Shown: piece after piece, positions 60,531 to 64,000 of the stretch
Layout of the letters: each line of letters begins with the position of its first letter
How positions within the stretch are numbered: position 1 is the first letter of the stretch
DNA from: Rhizoctonia solani
Lineage: Eukaryota > Basidiomycota > Agaricomycetes > Cantharellales > Ceratobasidiaceae
Length of the DNA stretch: 64,000 nt
Assembly (NCBI RefSeq): GCF_016906535.1
Contig: NC_057373.1
Location: 2,914,001 to 2,978,000, forward strand
Direction of reading: 5' to 3'
Program-made: the position numbers and the translations under genes
The notes under the pieces: generated by a model
Told to the model about the DNA's origin: nothing
Database searches by the model: none
Seen by the model: the letters and a program-made list of their open reading frames with translations, nothing else

Positions 60531-62367
60531 ATGTCCGTCGCTCTAGCTCGTACTGGCTCAGGCAGAATAATAAATCGGCCTCGACAGGCCTCGGTAAGCT
60601 CGGTTCGTTCAGCATCTGCCCACCTTAGTCCGCCGCCCTTCGGTGGTGTTGGCTTAGCGTTGGAAATGGGCGACCTGGATCCTATTTTGGCTACCTTGGA
60701 CATCTCTCGTGAGTATTTTGGTGCGAAGGCATTGAAGAGACGCATAATTATAAGAATTGTCTCGATTTCCCATGATAAGACCTGATTGAGCCTATCACCG
60801 AGGTACAGGCGAATGTTTCTGTGGAGCGGGCATGTGAAGTACGTTACATAGGATATATCATCGAACCAGAGCATATCGTGTTTACTTCTTTGGCAGGTAT
60901 TGTTGGAGAAGAAAGAGTGGTGTGTAGCCGTTATGACACAAGCAGCAGGTGCACAGCCAGTGTGCACAGGTCTTTTTGATGTGAGTCGTCTTGATTATGT
61001 ATCAATATTATTTATTTCATTAATGAGTTGTCGAATTGAAGTTTAGTGATGCAAACGCCTACATGCACCTAGCTGTTACCGCCAACAGCCTTACTCCCGA
61101 AGACCTTCAGAATGACCGAATCTCTCAAATTGTGTCTAGCGCACGACTTCGAAAAGAAGTACCCGTTGAACTCGCGTGCAGTGAGTGCCCCATAAATCAC
61201 GTTGGTCCTTATGTCATTAAAGGGCGGTCTGGACAATACAGATCTTTCAGAGAAGAATCCCTTGGTGATGCTTCGCAACGATACAACGTTAACCACCCTG
61301 CTCGAAATATTTTCACGAGGCACACATCGTGTACTTGTTGAAGGGCCTGAACAGCAAGTGAAAGGCATTATTACGGACGGGGCTCTAGTAAAATACTTTG
61401 CTAGTAACGTGCGTATAAAGCGTGTTACCCCTGAGCTATGCCTGACCTGGACTTTGGCATAGCACGATAAGATAACTAGCTCCCCCGTTATAACTCAAAT
61501 TATATCTACTTCGCTTCTTGAACTCGATGTAATAACGCCACCTCCTATTGTCTCGGCGTCCCCTGACTCCACTGTCCTTGACGCTATGATTCTGATGTCT
61601 CGAGAGGGTGTCAGCTCAATCGCAGTCTTAGATCCTGGACCAGACATAGGAATTTTGATTTCAACAGTCACAGTCACTGATATTGGGCAGCTAGTAATCC
61701 CCAGCGAATCCAAGAGCGTTTTGTCGATGAAGCTGTCGGCATTTGTGTCAGAAATCAAGGTACAGTAAAGACTAAAGATACTTTCTAAGGGATTACTCTG
61801 AACAAGTAGCTTATCCACTGCGTAGAACCCACATGGTATGATTAACGGAGAGGATTTATACCCGGGTATGGTATTTTGCTAATGATAATTCTTGGCGTAA
61901 TTTGATAAATCTTGGCAGTATATAGCGTGTTACCAACGAGCAGTTTTGGATATACCATCGAAAAGCTTCTTGCTAGTGAGTCTTAGTCGCCTTACTAGCT
62001 TTCACTCGCCTACTAATTCCTTCTAATTATTTAGCCAAAGTGAACCGTGTCTTTGTCGCAGATGAGCCAGAGCCAAGCTCTCCTCCTTTCGGGCAGGGAA
62101 ACTTGAAAGGGGTCGTTTCACTTGTTGACGGTGGGTACTTATTTGCCCATTCCATTCCAATTTCCACATAAATGTGCTCTAGTCCTGGCTGTATTCGCCC
62201 GCTGCCTCGGAATTGAAGCCAACCCCGGAATGATGCGTGAACGACGCCGCCGAGGAAGCTCCACTTCGGTCTCGTCTGCATCCACTAAATCACATCGTAG
62301 CTCCCTGCGCCGAAATAGTAGTATCGGAAACTCGGGGGTTTTAGGGACTCCTCGGATTCCAACCTGA
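60531..62367 (+). CDS. SDS23: CBS-domain protein SDS23/SDS24
   Basis: The N-terminus is Ser/Arg-rich and contains SPPPFGGVGLALEMGDLDPI. Tandem CBS motifs follow: LIEPITEVQANVSVERACEV and EKKEWCVAVMTQAAG; LVMLRNDTTLTTLLEIFSRG and THRVLVEGPEQQVKGIITDG; VSASPDSTVLDAMILMSREG and VSSIAVLDPGPD. A small exon (about 61827-61866) joins EIK to NPHGMINGEDLYPVYSVLPT, the segment most typical of Sds23, then YTIEKLLATKVNRVFVADE. The C-terminus is a basic Ser-rich tail ending GVLGTPRIPT at 62367. In yeasts Sds23 links nutrient and stress signals to PP2A-type phosphatases and the cell cycle. The intron cut at 61827-61866 was chosen because it restores the Sds23 consensus. Confidence 0.86.
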
Positions 62368-63058
62368 ATCACGAAGTGAACGAGCATTAAAGTGGCTAGT
62401 CCTCGAAACACTACCAGGATTGAAGTTGTGCTGGCATTGAATGTATTACATGCAAATCTGCATATCGTATAGGCTTTTCATGAATGAATCTCTCCCGTTG
62501 CTGTCATTATTTTTTGTCACAAACTTTTGGGTCGTTTGGGTTGCTTTTCACCAAGTGTAAGCATGCACATGGGTGAGTGCGGCCCTTATATACATCCGGT
62601 GTTCAGGTGTAGCGTTACTACACATATATAGAACTCATACTTACTTTTAAGAGTTCTCGAAAAGTAGAAGCACTGGAAATTCAGGAGGAAATCGACATTT
62701 TAGTCATGTTTCACCAAATACCACCGCGGTTACTGCCTGGGTGTCTCGTATGTATGCGCTCTCCCCATCTCTGGTGTGTCCTGGGCATACACCATTGATC
62801 GCGAAATAGTATTAAGATATGTTGTCTACAAGCTAAATGCATTTTCAGACACATTGGCGTCGACTTTCGTATATTCCGAGTTCCCTGCGTTGTATATACG
62901 ATACGGTCGGCATCTGGTCACGTGTTATCATTTCAATACAGAATTCTACCGGCAAAGGGATCCGGAAGGACAGCATAAATAGAACCCATTCGAGTCAAAG
63001 GTGTGCGCCACTATCCACCAGGTTCCACCCTTCGAGTGCCCTACTGGTGAAGTCAGAC
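62368..63058. other. Intergenic, no gene seen
   Basis: About 690 bp before the MFS gene at the window edge. A CACGTG lies at about 62920. No gene is recognised. Confidence 0.4.
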
Positions 63059-64000
63059 ATGAGCACAACACCACACACTACACCCGGTATGGGACCCACC
63101 TCCCCTTCCTGCCCCTCGACGCTAGTCCACCAAGATGATGGCATACAGACACCTAGAAGCTCACGCAACACTGTAGTGATTGAGGATCAATCTTCTCGCC
63201 TGCCTTTCAGAAAATTATTGGTGGTCTTTTTGAGTCTTTTTGTATGTCTTTTCGTCAGCTTCCTGGATCAAACGAGGTAAGCACACGACTATATTGGCAC
63301 ATTTATTGTTGATCTTTGTCGAGTATAGTGTCTCGACCGTTCTGCCGGCAATTGCCCATGATCTCGGAGCGGCAGATCGCATAAACTGGGTTGGTATATC
63401 CTTCTTAGTTGCAACGACTTCTAGCCAGATTGTTATTGCGCGTTTGAGCGATATTTTCGGCCGCAAGTGAGTAGATCGCTCCTGCATCCAACTTTGAGCC
63501 GCTGATATAAGGCTCATATTAGGCTGGTGCTAATATCTGTTATTATCCTCTTCTCTATGGGAAACCTCCTGTCTGGTTTCGCACAAACACCTGTTTGGTT
63601 GGTGAGTAGAAGTACTTTATGAAGAGTACTAGTGTTGTTTTGTCTCATTATCAACCCCGGCTTAGTTCATCGCACGCGCAATCAGCGGTGAGATTTTTTC
63701 CCATCCCCCATTAGACTATAAGTAATTCGATATGAAATAGGCATCGGCGGCGGAGGTATAAATAGCCTATGTATGATCATTAGTGCGTATGATTTTGTAA
63801 TATTAATTTCCTAATTCTGAGTTCCGGTCCAGCATCTGATGTAGTTAGCCTGAAGGAGAGAGGGAAATACCAAGGGTTTCTTGGAGCAGCAGTCGCATTG
63901 GGCTCGGGTATCGTGAGTCACTCTTCGGGTTATACACCATCGGTATTCTGAAAAAAAGTATAGGGACCACTTATTGGTGGTGCGTTATCTACCGCTGGGT
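63059..64000 (+). CDS. MFS transporter, DHA2 type (N-terminal part, cut by window end)
   Basis: ATG 63059 opens a disordered tail followed by the first helix LLVVFLSLFVCLFVSFLDQT. After an intron come VSTVLPAIAHDLGAADRINW, VGISFLVATTSSQIVIARLS, DIFGRKLVLISVIILFSMG, NLLSGFAQTPVWLFIARAIS, GIGGGGINSLCMII and ISDVVSLKERGKYQGFLGAA, then LGSGIGPLIGGALST at the edge. The DQTxVSTVLPAI start and the short loop before KERGKYQG (motif A) are typical of the 14-helix DHA2 drug:H+ antiporters and siderophore-like exporters. Exons are short with GT-AG borders. Only helices 1 to about 5 are visible. Confidence 0.85.

Overview
The window reads as nuclear DNA of a filamentous basidiomycete. Genes are dense and broken up by many short introns (mostly about 45-95 nt, GT-AG with two GC-AG cases), and almost all proteins are eukaryotic housekeeping families. 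The style of the zinc-cluster, HMG-box and copper-fist regulators suggests an agaricomycete close to Rhizoctonia/Ceratobasidium; that placement is inference. I see no bacterial operons, CRISPR arrays, insertion sequences or intact transposons. About 31 protein genes and one tRNA gene are supported; most models were rebuilt by joining exons at visible splice sites.

Layout. 1-9.7 kb: C-terminus of a low-complexity protein (probably a regulator), a TVP38 Golgi membrane protein, an HDHD2-like HAD phosphatase, a Tctex-type dynein light chain, a 1-Cys peroxiredoxin and a small His/Gly/Pro-rich protein. 10-19 kb: a UBC16/UBE2W-type E2, a copper-fist transcription factor, an intron-containing tRNA-Ala(AGC), SRP68 and a DHA1-type MFS transporter. 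19-27 kb: an OPT-family transporter, GET5, complex I subunit NDUFS5, RNA polymerase III subunit RPC31 and the mRNA export adaptor YRA1. 27-41 kb: a disordered orphan, an ECM4-type glutathionyl-hydroquinone reductase, a Zn2Cys6 transcription factor and a tandem pair of HMG-box genes. 41-53 kb: a cystathionine gamma-synthase-like enzyme, UBC4, an uncharacterised gene, RPA3, the SANT-domain corepressor SNT1 and a PIN4-type parvulin. 53-64 kb: RLI1/ABCE1, the CUE-domain protein CUE3, PIG-S, SDS23 and the start of a DHA2-type MFS transporter.

The genes do not form one pathway. Several neighbours share compact divergent promoters: GET5/NDUFS5 (67 bp), CUE3/PIG-S (82 bp), PIN4/RLI1 (161 bp) and RPC31/YRA1 (213 bp). 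RLI1 and CUE3, both linked to ribosome splitting or rescue in other eukaryotes, face each other tail to tail. The least ordinary observations are architectural: tandem HMG-box genes sharing a 20-nt microexon, a Zn2Cys6 cluster assembled from very small exons, a copper-fist gene opening with 3-nt and 11-nt coding exons, and a 422-nt intron inside the YRA1 RNA-binding domain that recalls the autoregulatory intron of yeast YRA1.
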